Shown: one piece after another, positions 24,566-33,700 of the stretch
Layout of the letters: every line of letters begins with the position of its first letter
How positions within the stretch are numbered: position 1 is the stretch's first letter
DNA from: CAZOZP01 sp964584325
GTDB lineage: Bacteria; Bacteroidota; Ignavibacteria; Ignavibacteriales; Melioribacteraceae
DNA length: 37,530 nt
NCBI GenBank assembly: GCA_964584325.1
Contig: CAZOZP010000033.1
Span: 1-37,530 of the forward strand
Direction of reading: 5' to 3'
Program-made: the position numbers and the translations under genes
Notes under the pieces: model-generated
What the model was told of the DNA's origin: nothing
What the model saw: the letters and a program-made list of their open reading frames with translations, nothing else
The model's database searches: none

Positions 24566-25807
24566 ATGAGAATACTTCATACTTCAGACTGGCACTTAGG
24601 GAAGAATCTTTACGAACGAAAACGCTATGAGGAATTCGAAGCATTTCTGAATTGGCTTGGTGATATTATTAATGAAGAGAAGATAGACGCACTTCTTGTT
24701 GCCGGTGATGTTTTTGATATTGGGGCGCCGGGTACTCATTCTCAGGAACTCTATTACAGGTTCCTTACAAAAGTTTCTGTCTCCGGATGCAGGAACATAG
24801 TCATAATTGCAGGCAATCACGATTCTCCTTCCTTTCTTGAAGCCCCTAAAGAAATCTTGCGTATATTGAATGTTATTGTGGTAGGGGCGGTTACTGATAA
24901 TCCGGAAGATGAAGTATTTCTTATTACCGGTAACGAAGAACAAGACCGGGCTATTATATGCGCAGTGCCTTATCTGAGGGATAAAGATGTAAGAATTATG
25001 ACTCCGGGTGAAAATATCGAGGATAAGAATAACAAAATAATGGAAGGGGTGAAATCACATTATCTTGATGTTGTTAAAAAAGCTGAGGAAAAAAGAGAAA
25101 GAATTCTTTCAGGGGAAAAATCGAACAGAAGGATTCCGATAATTGGAATGGGACATCTGTTTGCAGCCGATAACGGCAGTTCGGAGGGCGAGGGGGTCAG
25201 GCAAATATATAAAGGATTTCTTTCCTCGGTTGCAAGCAGGATATTTTCAGATTCGCTTGATTATTTGGCATTGGGACATCTGCACGTTTCGCAGATTGTC
25301 GGAGGAGCCTCTAACATTCGGTATTCAGGCTCGCCGATACCTATGGGATTCGGAGAGGCAAACCAGGAGAAAATAGTTATCATAGTAGAGTTTACTCTCA
25401 CAGGCACGGATATTAAGGAAATTAAAATTCCACGATTTAAGCAATTGGAAAGAATTGCAGGCGATATAGATAAGATTAAAGAAAGACTAAACGAATTGAT
25501 GAAGGATAACAGCCGGGCCTGGGTGGAAATTGAATACACCGGAGAAAATGAGCACTCGGGTTTGAATGAAGAACTTCACGAATTCATAAAAGATTTCGGT
25601 TTGGAAATATTGAGGATAAAGAATAGAAAAGTATTTGAGGGGGTTCTTGAAAAATACTCTTCGGCTGAGGAGTTGGAAGATTTGGACCCGAATTCCGTTT
25701 TCGAGAGATTGCTGGATTCTAAGAAAGTAAACGAAGAAAGGCGGGATGAACTGCGGGAAGCTTATAAGGAGATAATCCAATTTATTCAGGAGGGCCGCGA
25801 AATATGA
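24566..25807 (+). CDS. sbcD: Nuclease SbcD (Mre11 homologue)
   Basis: The 413-aa Mn-dependent nuclease subunit of the SbcCD complex, which cuts hairpins and protein-blocked DNA ends. The calcineurin-like phosphoesterase motifs are in order: HTSDWHLG (5-12), GDVFDIG (about 48-54), AGNHDSP (about 87-93), then the histidines of GMGHLF (about 194-199) and ALGHLHVSQ (about 235-243). A capping domain occupies the C-terminal 130 residues. The stop overlaps the start of sbcC (ATGA at 25804-25807). Confidence 0.95.
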   Translation: MRILHTSDWHLGKNLYERKRYEEFEAFLNWLGDIINEEKIDALLVAGDVFDIGAPGTHSQELYYRFLTKVSVSGCRNIVIIAGNHDSPSFLEAPKEILRILNVIVVGAVTDNPEDEVFLITGNEEQDRAIICAVPYLRDKDVRIMTPGENIEDKNNKIMEGVKSHYLDVVKKAEEKRERILSGEKSNRRIPIIGMGHLFAADNGSSEGEGVRQIYKGFLSSVASRIFSDSLDYLALGHLHVSQIVGGASNIRYSGSPIPMGFGEANQEKIVIIVEFTLTGTDIKEIKIPRFKQLERIAGDIDKIKERLNELMKDNSRAWVEIEYTGENEHSGLNEELHEFIKDFGLEILRIKNRKVFEGVLEKYSSAEELEDLDPNSVFERLLDSKKVNEERRDELREAYKEIIQFIQEGREI

Positions 25808-28800
25808 AAATACTTGAACTGAGATTTAAAAACCTTAATTCACTTTACGGTGAATGGAAAATAGATTTTACGAATCCTGAATATACCGGTAACGGAATAT
25901 TTGCTCTCACCGGACCTACAGGGTCGGGGAAATCCACTATTTTAGATGCAATATGCCTTGCTTTATATGGCAATACTCCGAGACTCGGAGATATTACAAA
26001 AAGTTCGAACGAGATTATGTCGCGAGGTACGGGCGAGTGTTATGCAGAGGTGGTTTTTGAATCTAAAGCCGGCAGGTTCAGGTGCCATTGGGAACAACGC
26101 CGGGCAAATAAAAAACCGGGGGCTAAACTGCAGGATGCTGAACAAAGTGTTTCAATAGACCCTTCAGGTGAAATAATCGAAAATAAAAAAAGCTTGATTG
26201 AAAACGTAATAGTTGAGAAAACAGGGATGGACTATGACAGATTTACTCGATCCATACTTTTATCTCAAGGTAATTTTGATGAATTCTTAAAAGCAAATGC
26301 TAATGAAAAATCTGCAATTCTTGAACAGATTACAGGAACGGAAATCTATTCAAAAATTTCAGCTCAAGTATTTGAAAGGCAAAAAAAAGAGAACGAGATA
26401 CTTAACAATATAAAGAATAAGCTTGAAGAAATTAAAATTTTAAGTCCGGAAGAAGAAAATACTGTCGAAGCAGAACTCGACGAAATGAGAGCTCAGGAAA
26501 AATCTGCGTCAAATGAAACAACAGCTGCGGAAAAAGCAATTGAATGGTTAAAGGAAATTACTTCTCTTTATGGGGAAATTGAGCAGGTAAATGAAAATCT
26601 GAAAACATTAAGCAAGCAAGTCGAAGACTTTATTCCTGAACAGGAAAAACTTAAAGCAGCAGAAAGAGCAGGACGCCTGGATGCGGATTTTGCAGGGCTG
26701 GAGGCTTCACGAAAACAATTGAAAAATGTACAGGATACCAGAGCTGCTAACAGAGCTGAATTGCCTGATATTGAAAAGAATTCTAAGGAAGCAGATGCAG
26801 AATTATTAGATGCAGAACTGAAAACTGAGGCAATTAAAGAAGAAAAGGACAGGATATTTGCATTAATTAATGAAGTAATCATACTTGATACAAAGATAGA
26901 TGAAAATAATAAATCGGCTAAGGAAATTGAGAAAACACTTGATTCTATTTCAAAAGAAATTGAACAAGAGAAGAATGAAGTCTCTACAAAGGAAAATCAA
27001 CTTGAAACGGTTAATTTTAGACTTACTGACGCGGAAAAGTATTTGTCGGAAAACCAATCAGATGAATGGCTGGTTGAAAATCTTACCGGTCTGGAAAAAC
27101 AATTGGAATCGCTTGGTAAAATGAGGGCGGAGATTGAAAAGAAACATTCTGAAGTATCAAAAATCGAAAAGGAATTAAAAAATACAGAGAGCAAGCTTTC
27201 AGAGGCGGATAAAAAGCAAATTAGTTGCAATACTATTCTTCAGCAACATAAAGACGAAATTCAGCAGGAAAATGAAAAATTATCAGAAATTCTTAACGGA
27301 AGGCTGCTCAGAGAATACAGAGATGAATTTGAAAGCCTTCAAAGGGAAATAATTTTACTGAATAAAATATCGGAATTAGAGGAACAACGTAAACAGCTTG
27401 AAGACGGGAGACCTTGTCCGCTTTGTGGTTCTGAAGATCACCCCTACGCCAGAGGAAATGTGCCTTCTTTAAATGAAGCAGAAAAAAGAGAAGCAGTTGT
27501 AAGTAAAATAATTAAGGATGCGGAAAAAATTGAAGAAGTAATTAAAAATCTGGAAGCAAAACAGAAGCAATCTGAAAAAGATTTTAAAGATGCAGAAATA
27601 CTGCAGATTAATGAGGGATATAATAAAAAATCATTCGAAGAGCAAATCAAGATTTTTAGAGCAGACATAGGGAACAAATCATCACAATATGAATCTGAGA
27701 AAATTGCAGTTACGGAAAAATTGAATCCGCTGGGCATCTCGGAAATAACCGAAGATTTAATTCCTGACTTGTATAATTCATTAAAAAACAGAAGAAAAAA
27801 ATGGCAGGAGTTTACCGCAGAGGTTAATGAATGCAATGCTAAGCAAGACCGGCTGAAAAGTGAAATTGATAATCTAATAGAATTGATCCGGAAAAGCACA
27901 AATTCTCTAAATGAAAATCGTAGTAAAGCAGCCGAAATTCTGGCTGTCATAAAGGATTTGAAAGAGCAAAGGTACTCAAAGTTTGGCGACAAAGATACTT
28001 CAGAAGAAAAGGAAAGAGTATCGCAAATGCTTAAGGAAGCGGAATCTGCACTGCAAACGGCAAAAACTGCCACTGAAAGTATTAAAGAGAAATTTGTAAC
28101 GATTAAAGCAAACATTGAAGCTTTAGATAAAAAAATAAGCCTTATAACGGAAGAATTAAAAACAAAAGAGAATGATTTTTTGCAAAAACTTTCTTCTGCG
28201 GGATTTGAAGATGAACATTCATTTATTAAGTCCAGACTTTCAGCAGAAGAAAGAGAACGAATTTCCGATAAAGCCGGTGAACTGAAAAACAGGGAACTGG
28301 AACTGAAAACAATATTGAACGAAAAGCAGAAAATCCTTAAACAAAATCTTGCTAAAAAGCTTACTGATAAATCAATCGAAGAATTAGAAATAGAAGTCGG
28401 CAATCTGAAAACCCGATTGGAAGCTCTCAGAAGTCAAGTGATTATCAGCAGCGCAAAACTCCGGCAGAATAAAGAAAACCGGGAAAGGTTTGAAATTGTG
28501 AAAAATGCATTTGATGCACAGGTAAAAGAATGCCGTAAATGGGATGAATTGAATTCTTTAGTAGGTTCTCAGGATGGTAAAAAGTATCGTGCATTTGCTC
28601 AAGGCTTAACATTCGAATCGCTTGTCGGTCATGCAAACACTAATCTTAAAACTATGAGCGACCGTTACCTGCTGGTTAAAGATAAAGAACTCGGACTGAA
28701 TGTTATTGACAATTACCAGGCAGGAGAAATAAGACCTGTGAAAAACCTATCGGGAGGCGAAACTTTTATTGTCAGTCTTGCACTTGCGCTGGGTTTATCA

Positions 28801-29049
28801 GGTATGTCGAGCAAAAATGTGCGTGTTGATTCGCTCTTTTTGGATGAAGGATTCGGATCGCTGGATGAAGACGCATTGGATAAAGCAGTTGAAGCATTAT
28901 CCGGTATCCAGCAGCAGGGAAAACTTATCGGATTGATTTCACACGTTTCAGCCTTGAAGGAAAGGATTGGGACGCAGATTAAAATTACACCATCTGCCGG
29001 CGGAAGAAGCAATTTATCAGGACCAGGTTGTGAGGCCTTAAAAACATAA
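25804..29049 (+). CDS. sbcC: SMC-like ATPase SbcC (Rad50 homologue)
   Basis: The 1081-aa ATPase partner of SbcD. The Walker A GPTGSGKST is at residues 37-45. Long coiled-coil arms, rich in Glu, Lys and Gln, run from about 180 to 535 and 560 to 900, joined by the zinc hook CPLC (C538 and C541), where two molecules dimerise. The C-terminal lobe carries the ABC signature LSGGE (about 982-986) and Walker B DSLFLDEGFGSLDE (about 1010-1023). It is translationally coupled to sbcD. The 319-codon minus-strand ORF inside it is a shadow of the coiled-coil codons. A bidirectional hairpin follows at 29075. Confidence 0.96.
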   Translation: MKILELRFKNLNSLYGEWKIDFTNPEYTGNGIFALTGPTGSGKSTILDAICLALYGNTPRLGDITKSSNEIMSRGTGECYAEVVFESKAGRFRCHWEQRRANKKPGAKLQDAEQSVSIDPSGEIIENKKSLIENVIVEKTGMDYDRFTRSILLSQGNFDEFLKANANEKSAILEQITGTEIYSKISAQVFERQKKENEILNNIKNKLEEIKILSPEEENTVEAELDEMRAQEKSASNETTAAEKAIEWLKEITSLYGEIEQVNENLKTLSKQVEDFIPEQEKLKAAERAGRLDADFAGLEASRKQLKNVQDTRAANRAELPDIEKNSKEADAELLDAELKTEAIKEEKDRIFALINEVIILDTKIDENNKSAKEIEKTLDSISKEIEQEKNEVSTKENQLETVNFRLTDAEKYLSENQSDEWLVENLTGLEKQLESLGKMRAEIEKKHSEVSKIEKELKNTESKLSEADKKQISCNTILQQHKDEIQQENEKLSEILNGRLLREYRDEFESLQREIILLNKISELEEQRKQLEDGRPCPLCGSEDHPYARGNVPSLNEAEKREAVVSKIIKDAEKIEEVIKNLEAKQKQSEKDFKDAEILQINEGYNKKSFEEQIKIFRADIGNKSSQYESEKIAVTEKLNPLGISEITEDLIPDLYNSLKNRRKKWQEFTAEVNECNAKQDRLKSEIDNLIELIRKSTNSLNENRSKAAEILAVIKDLKEQRYSKFGDKDTSEEKERVSQMLKEAESALQTAKTATESIKEKFVTIKANIEALDKKISLITEELKTKENDFLQKLSSAGFEDEHSFIKSRLSAEERERISDKAGELKNRELELKTILNEKQKILKQNLAKKLTDKSIEELEIEVGNLKTRLEALRSQVIISSAKLRQNKENRERFEIVKNAFDAQVKECRKWDELNSLVGSQDGKKYRAFAQGLTFESLVGHANTNLKTMSDRYLLVKDKELGLNVIDNYQAGEIRPVKNLSGGETFIVSLALALGLSGMSSKNVRVDSLFLDEGFGSLDEDALDKAVEALSGIQQQGKLIGLISHVSALKERIGTQIKITPSAGGRSNLSGPGCEALKT

Positions 29050-29074
29050 ACTAATAATTATTAAAAGAGAACAG

Positions 29075-29105
29075 CAGGGGTATCAGGAAAGTTCTGATGC
29101 CCCTG
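29075..29105. terminator. Bidirectional terminator between sbcC and argB
   Basis: CAGGGGTATCAG (29075-29086) pairs with CTGATGCCCCTG (29094-29105), 12 bp with one wobble and a 7-nt loop, between converging genes. Flanks are A/T-rich on both sides. Confidence 0.75.
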
Positions 29106-29109
29106 TAAA

Positions 29110-29976
29110 TTATTGTCTAATATAAGTGCCTCTTCCGGCATCTGTAAACAACTCTGAAAGAATGTCGGTAGGATTGGCAATCTGAACTGCAATTTCTTTT
29201 CTCTTAGATGATACTTCTTCAATAATCTCTTTTGCTTCATCAATTTTCAGTTTCATTCCTTCATTAACGATTTTCTCTTCAACAAGTCTCTGATAATCTT
29301 CAGAAACAGATATTTCGGAAATTACTTTTTCTGATGTATCCAGTACGCCATTAGTATTTGTAAGAATAATGTATTTTTCCGGCATAAGTTTAAGAACGAG
29401 TTCTTTTGCCGCAGAATCTGCATTAATATTCATAATCTCGCCGCTTTCCGAAAATCCTATTGGAGGAATAACGGGAATAATGCTTTTGCTTAGATAATCA
29501 AGAATAACATCTGTTTTGGTAGAAGTAATTTCGCCGGTATAATGTTTGTAATCAACACCATCCAATTGCTTCATTTCTGCTTTGAATATTCCTTTCACTA
29601 TTTTGGCAGGAATTCCTCTTTTATTCAAACCATCTATTATAATATTTCCGTGCTCTTCGGCAATCTCATTAAGATATGGTAAGTCGCATTCGCGGGTAAC
29701 TCTAACGCCTGAATGATGCATAACAGTATCAAGTCCGTTATCTTTAAGCTTTCTTGTAAGATCGTTGCCCCAGCCGTAAATAACCGGCACATCAAGATCA
29801 AGTTTGGATAAAATTGCAAGATCTTCACAAATATCCTCGGGGAATTTACTTAAAGAAGCCCCTGAAATTTTCAAAACTGCGAAGTTTCTGTTAGAAGCGG
29901 AAAACTTTCTAATCCACTTTACAACTTCAGAATCATTCTGAACCTTATCAAATAATCTGGCAACTCTTTTAATCAT
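29110..29976 (-). CDS. argB: Acetylglutamate kinase of NAGS-K type
   Basis: A 288-aa amino-acid kinase for the arginine pathway (N-acetylglutamate to its 5-phosphate, using ATP). It aligns by eye with the kinase half of fungal and Xanthomonas NAGS-K proteins: the N-terminal helix EVVKWIRKFSASNRNFAVLK, catalytic K36 in LKISGA, the SGVRVT segment (89-94), the INADSAAKELV box, the NTNGVLD loop, NEGMKLKIDEAKEII and the closing LFTDAGRGTYIR. The nucleotide loop reads GWGN (68-71) where classical NAGK has GGGP/GAGP. The GNAT acetyltransferase domain of the bifunctional form is missing. A promoter is expected in 29977-30060. Confidence 0.8.
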   Translation of the reverse strand: MIKRVARLFDKVQNDSEVVKWIRKFSASNRNFAVLKISGASLSKFPEDICEDLAILSKLDLDVPVIYGWGNDLTRKLKDNGLDTVMHHSGVRVTRECDLPYLNEIAEEHGNIIIDGLNKRGIPAKIVKGIFKAEMKQLDGVDYKHYTGEITSTKTDVILDYLSKSIIPVIPPIGFSESGEIMNINADSAAKELVLKLMPEKYIILTNTNGVLDTSEKVISEISVSEDYQRLVEEKIVNEGMKLKIDEAKEIIEEVSSKRKEIAVQIANPTDILSELFTDAGRGTYIRQ

Positions 29977-30355
29977 TTCAACGCTTCCGAATAAATTGTA
30001 AAAATTAAATATGCAAAATAATGCCGTATAGTGAATAAAACAAACAATTAGTTAAATAAACTAATTATGTGAGGTAGTTTGAATAATTCACCATAAACTT
30101 ACAGGAAGCCAAAAAACTATGCGCATGATGTTGTATTTTGCTTTGTGTGTGTCTGAGAATTTTGCCAAAAAACGTTCCGAATTCGGAAAGTTCGAAATCC
30201 CGGATATTCCCTCCTGATAGAGAAAATTGCAAATGTGACTTATGATACACTTTTTATTTATGTGATATAAATGAATGCCTTAAAGAAAGCATTTAGTAAA
30301 AGGAAGGATTATACATATTTTTAGCCCTAAAATAAATATTAAATGGGAGCTGAAA
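29977..30355. other. Non-coding gap between divergent argB and a secreted-protein gene
   Basis: No credible gene is seen here. It contains an 8-bp perfect inverted repeat, AATTAGTT (30046-30053) with AACTAATT (30059-30066), the 14-bp palindrome at 30175-30188, and GGGAG at 30345-30349 as ribosome binding site for the ATG at 30356. Two divergent promoters are expected; I cannot place their boxes with confidence. Confidence 0.5.
30175..30188. promoter_or_regulatory. Perfect 14-bp palindrome, possible operator
   Basis: TTCCGAATTCGGAA is a perfect dyad, followed 2 nt later by the shorter palindrome TTCGAA. It lies in the gap between divergent genes, where an operator would be expected. No regulator is encoded nearby, so this is only a candidate. 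Confidence 0.35.
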
Positions 30356-32857
30356 ATGTACGGATTATTGAAATTACTGTTTTTGTGTTCAGTGTTGTCG
30401 ATTCAAATATTTGCACAGTTTGTTAGTGTAAGTTCAGGAGGGGAGTGGAATGACCCGGTAACTTGGGTAGGAGGAGAAGTTCCTCCGGCAGATTCAGATG
30501 TAATAATTCATGGGCATGTCAATGCTCAGTTTGCTACTGCCAGGATTGTTCTTATAGAATCCGAGAATGGTCAGCCTGCTTCACTGACAGTTGAAGGCGG
30601 ATTCTCTTGCCTGAATCTTACAGTTGGCACCGGGGGAAGAATAGAAGTGGACAATAATTTATATGTTTACGGAAATATTAATGGTACGGGATTTATTAAA
30701 GCTTCAATTCTGCACTTTGCATCTTCTTCTGATCAGAGTTTTGTTAATGAGGGTACTCTTGAACTAGATCAGATTAATATATCAGGTACAGATAAAAAAC
30801 TCATCATTGCAAATCCGCTTTCTCTAAGCGGAACAAGATTTTATTTAAATTGGAACACCCTTGTTATTCCTGAAAGCAGTACTTTCTATATGGATGGAGG
30901 TTATCTGATTGACGGATATATTGATAATTCATTTACGCTTAACGGAGCTGGTTCGTTTTATATAAGCGGGGCGGTGTTTAATGAGGATGTTGTCTTTGAA
31001 GGGATAGTTGAAATTGCAGGTGGAACAGCTACAGCACCGATAATAAAGAAGAACTTGATAAACACGGGTATAGTTCAGTTTAATGATTATCCGGGTACTA
31101 ACACTTTCGGTGATGACTATTTCTATATTGAAGGCAATTTGACAAATCAAGGTGAGATACGCGGCCATAGAAATCAGAATGATCCTTTTACCGGAAGAAC
31201 TCTGACTTTGAGAGTTGACGGTGATTTTAACAACAACGGAATCTATACTGCTGAAGCTCTTTGGGCTAACGGAAATATCATAAACTCATCAGAAATTGAT
31301 TCAGTAAAGGAAATAATACTTAAAGGAAACCTCTCCAACAGCGGAAATATTTCTGTTTATGAACTGATACTTCCGGAAGAACGTACTTATGAGTTTTCAG
31401 CAGGAGCCTCGGCTAAGTTTTACGGAAATATTAAGAAATCCTTAAATACAGGAAATAATCCGGGAATTGCTTTAACAACGGATTTTATGCTTATAAACGG
31501 AGCAATTGTTACAGGTCCGATTTCACTTGGCATAAATAAACTTTTTACTAAAGATTATACTATCTATAGTAATATTATCGGAAGCACCGGCTCTGCCGTA
31601 GTATCCAAATCGAATACAACTTTCTTAGGTCAGATGATTAATACTGATCTTGTGTTGAACAAAATCAACAGGATAGGCGGGCAAAGTCAGCTATTCTCTC
31701 AGTTTCCGGAAATAACCGGAAATGTTGTAAATTATGATTCACTATTCTTCACAGGCATATATGAAAGCAAAGTTACCATTCACGGAGATCTTTACAACTA
31801 TGGTTATGCCGGATTAGAACCGGGTAACAGCTTGAATTATGTTTCGGTTTTCGGAAACTATATAAATAAGGGTATAAATAACATTAAGTATCTTAATGTG
31901 GATAGCACTTTCGTAAATGCAGGTATTATGAATTCTCCGCTAACCGGCAGAGGCAGTATTATTTACACAGGTAAAAGTACTCTGCCTCCTGAACAAGGCG
32001 TGTATTTTGATTCAAGACTTTATATCAGACCGGAATCGATTCAGAAGTTTATGATTGGCGAAAACACGGTGATTGATCAGAATTTTTATGTTGAATCGGG
32101 TATCAGCGGTAACAATTACAGTTGGATAAAAGATTCAGAACCTATGAATATGTACTCACAATCTCTGCCGTTTTCAGTAACCTACTATCCTATTATTCCT
32201 GAAAGATATGGGGAATACAGATGTGTTGTTAATAATTCTGATACAACAGGAACATTGGTTATAGGTGAAATTTATTCTCCGGAACTTATATATCCTGACG
32301 GAGAGAAAAAAATAACTTCGCTGGTGGATTTTTCTTGGGAAAAGCTTAATTATGTTGATAGATACAGAATTGATGTAGCTGAAGATAAACTATTCCAAAA
32401 TATTGTATTTTCAGATACAGCACTTGCAGACCCCACAGCAAGAATTCAACTTGAAGAAGACAAAATGTACTATTGGAGAGTAAATTCAAGAATTGAATCT
32501 GCATATGCCGGGGACTGGATGGGATTCTCTTACACTGCTTCCTTTACAACCGACGGCATCGTATCTGCTGAGGAAAATCAAACTGAAATTCCTGCTACAT
32601 ATTCATTGTCTCAGAACTATCCTAATCCTTTTAATCCGGCAACAACAATAAGATATGCACTTCCGAAAGACGGAGCTGTAAGACTGACAATATATAATCT
32701 TTTGGGACAGGAAGTAACAACACTCGTAAATGAATATAAGCTTAAAGGAAGATACGAAGTAAAATTTGATGCTTCCGGACTCGGTTCAGGAATGTATATA
32801 TATAGGATAGACGCCGGCAGTTTCTCGGATACAAAGCGGATGATGCTGGTAAAGTAA
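30356..32857 (+). CDS. Secreted protein with T9SS C-terminal sorting domain
   Basis: An 833-aa extracellular protein. A signal peptide (about 1-21, ending IFAQ) is followed by a G8-like start (GGEWNDPVTWVGGEVPP, about 28-44) and a long run of short beta strands with many Asn/Gly turns, as in a right-handed beta-helix (about 50-560). A fibronectin-III-like domain lies at about 645-740 (FSWEKLNYVDRYRIDVAEDK, then MYYWRVNSR). The C-terminus is a type A T9SS sorting domain with NYPNPFNP (754-761), TIYNLLGQEV and the final SDTKRMMLVK. It is probably delivered to the surface by PorU. No enzyme residues stand out; adhesin or polysaccharide-binding roles are guesses. A strong terminator follows. Confidence 0.88.
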   Translation: MYGLLKLLFLCSVLSIQIFAQFVSVSSGGEWNDPVTWVGGEVPPADSDVIIHGHVNAQFATARIVLIESENGQPASLTVEGGFSCLNLTVGTGGRIEVDNNLYVYGNINGTGFIKASILHFASSSDQSFVNEGTLELDQINISGTDKKLIIANPLSLSGTRFYLNWNTLVIPESSTFYMDGGYLIDGYIDNSFTLNGAGSFYISGAVFNEDVVFEGIVEIAGGTATAPIIKKNLINTGIVQFNDYPGTNTFGDDYFYIEGNLTNQGEIRGHRNQNDPFTGRTLTLRVDGDFNNNGIYTAEALWANGNIINSSEIDSVKEIILKGNLSNSGNISVYELILPEERTYEFSAGASAKFYGNIKKSLNTGNNPGIALTTDFMLINGAIVTGPISLGINKLFTKDYTIYSNIIGSTGSAVVSKSNTTFLGQMINTDLVLNKINRIGGQSQLFSQFPEITGNVVNYDSLFFTGIYESKVTIHGDLYNYGYAGLEPGNSLNYVSVFGNYINKGINNIKYLNVDSTFVNAGIMNSPLTGRGSIIYTGKSTLPPEQGVYFDSRLYIRPESIQKFMIGENTVIDQNFYVESGISGNNYSWIKDSEPMNMYSQSLPFSVTYYPIIPERYGEYRCVVNNSDTTGTLVIGEIYSPELIYPDGEKKITSLVDFSWEKLNYVDRYRIDVAEDKLFQNIVFSDTALADPTARIQLEEDKMYYWRVNSRIESAYAGDWMGFSYTASFTTDGIVSAEENQTEIPATYSLSQNYPNPFNPATTIRYALPKDGAVRLTIYNLLGQEVTTLVNEYKLKGRYEVKFDASGLGSGMYIYRIDAGSFSDTKRMMLVK

Positions 32858-32881
32858 GAATCGTGAAGCGTGACAGAGTTG

Positions 32882-32911
32882 GGGCAGACGTAAAGTGTCT
32901 GCCCTTTTTTT
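32882..32911 (+). terminator. Rho-independent terminator of the T9SS cargo gene
   Basis: GGGCAGAC (32882-32889) pairs with GTCTGCCC (32897-32904), 7-nt loop, followed by T7 (32905-32911). Confidence 0.92.
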
Positions 32912-33330
32912 ATAATTTACCACTAAGGCCCAAAGGCACAAAGGGGGAATCTTAAATCTCCGGGGGATAAAATAATTAGACAAATCATATCAGCAATATT
33001 CCTGTTAATCCCGGAGGGATTAAATATGCATAGCCCTCGATGCAATCGGGGGTGGCTGGATGTCGGAAGTCTGCACAATATTTTGTGTAGATACCGCCCG
33101 GTGCCCTAAGGTTATCGAAGACAGAAAAGAATAATCTGAACTCTGATTTTTGTGATTAAATGATTAACAGGATTAAAGACCGTAATTCCCAAGCAAACCC
33201 AAATAATCACTACCGTTAAGAATCGTGGTGCGTGGAGGGACGGACGCTGAGCGAAGTCGAAGCGCCGGGAAGGTATTCATTCTTCTCCGTGGCACTGAGG
33301 TAAATTCTTGTAAAGCGGCTATAAATCCGG
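32912..33330. repeat. Patchwork of intergenic repeat elements
   Basis: No gene is seen in this stretch. It strings together short elements: CACTAAGGCCCAAAGGCACA from 32921; a two-hairpin palindromic unit at 33006-33052 (TAATCCC-GGA-GGGATTA, then CCCTCGAT-GCA-ATCGGGGG); an 8-bp hairpin near 33071-33090 (CTGCACAA with TTGTGTAG); three GATTAA words at 33154, 33162 and 33171; and CGCTGAGCGAAGTCGAAGCG at 33245-33264. From memory, several of these words recur between genes in Bacteroidota and related genomes as REP-like sequences. 33218-33234 (AAGAATCGTGGTGCGTG) repeats 32856-32872 (AAGAATCGTGAAGCGTG) with 2 differences. Confidence 0.6.
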
Positions 33331-33483
33331 GTTCAGACTTTCACAATTACATAATAAAAATAAAATACAGAATTATAACAAAATAAAGCTTGCATTCTTT
33401 TTGATTTTATTTTAATGTTGAATAGCAAAAAAGATTTGTTGTAAAGTAACGGATTTTCAATAAACAAATTATTTAGGGGTATT

Positions 33484-33666
33484 ATGAAGAAGCTTTTCTG
33501 CTGTTATTTGACTTTGTTTATAATTATTACCGCAATATCCTGCAAAGAAGATGCACTCGTAAATACTGAAAATAACAATCTGTTTGATATGCAAGTTTTA
33601 GGTGCGTCGGTTACCGAAAGTTTCATTCACATAAAAATAAATCAAACTGTAAATAATATAATATAA
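33484..33666 (+). CDS. Short lipoprotein, probably a gene fragment
   Basis: A 60-aa reading frame with a real-looking start (AGGGG at 33475-33479, ATG 4 nt later) and a lipobox AISC with C20. After a linker it reads ASVTESFIHIKI, the first strands of the Fn3-like domain found at the start of many Ignavibacteria lipoproteins, then stops. The next gene has a similar stretch, PGVKETFLNIKAEL, which suggests that this is the leftover 5' end of a paralogue. It may still be expressed as a tiny lipoprotein. The gap 33331-33483 before it is AT-rich and probably holds the promoter of this gene group. Confidence 0.55.
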   Translation: MKKLFCCYLTLFIIITAISCKEDALVNTENNNLFDMQVLGASVTESFIHIKINQTVNNII

Positions 33667-33700
33667 AGATGAAAACAACTAAAATAATGAAAGGATATTA

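Noticed and set aside
27444..28403. 319-codon open frame on the minus strand
   Set aside because: It lies wholly inside sbcC, opposite the coiled-coil arm. Its Ser/Phe/Leu-rich product is what antisense Glu/Lys/Gln codons give, and it has no start signals.
24566..29049. Phage-defence system built on SbcCD
   Set aside because: Both genes have normal length and motifs for housekeeping sbcD-sbcC, and no defence partner is adjacent.
32912..33330. CRISPR array
   Set aside because: The repeats are of different kinds, there is no regular repeat-spacer spacing, and no cas gene is present.
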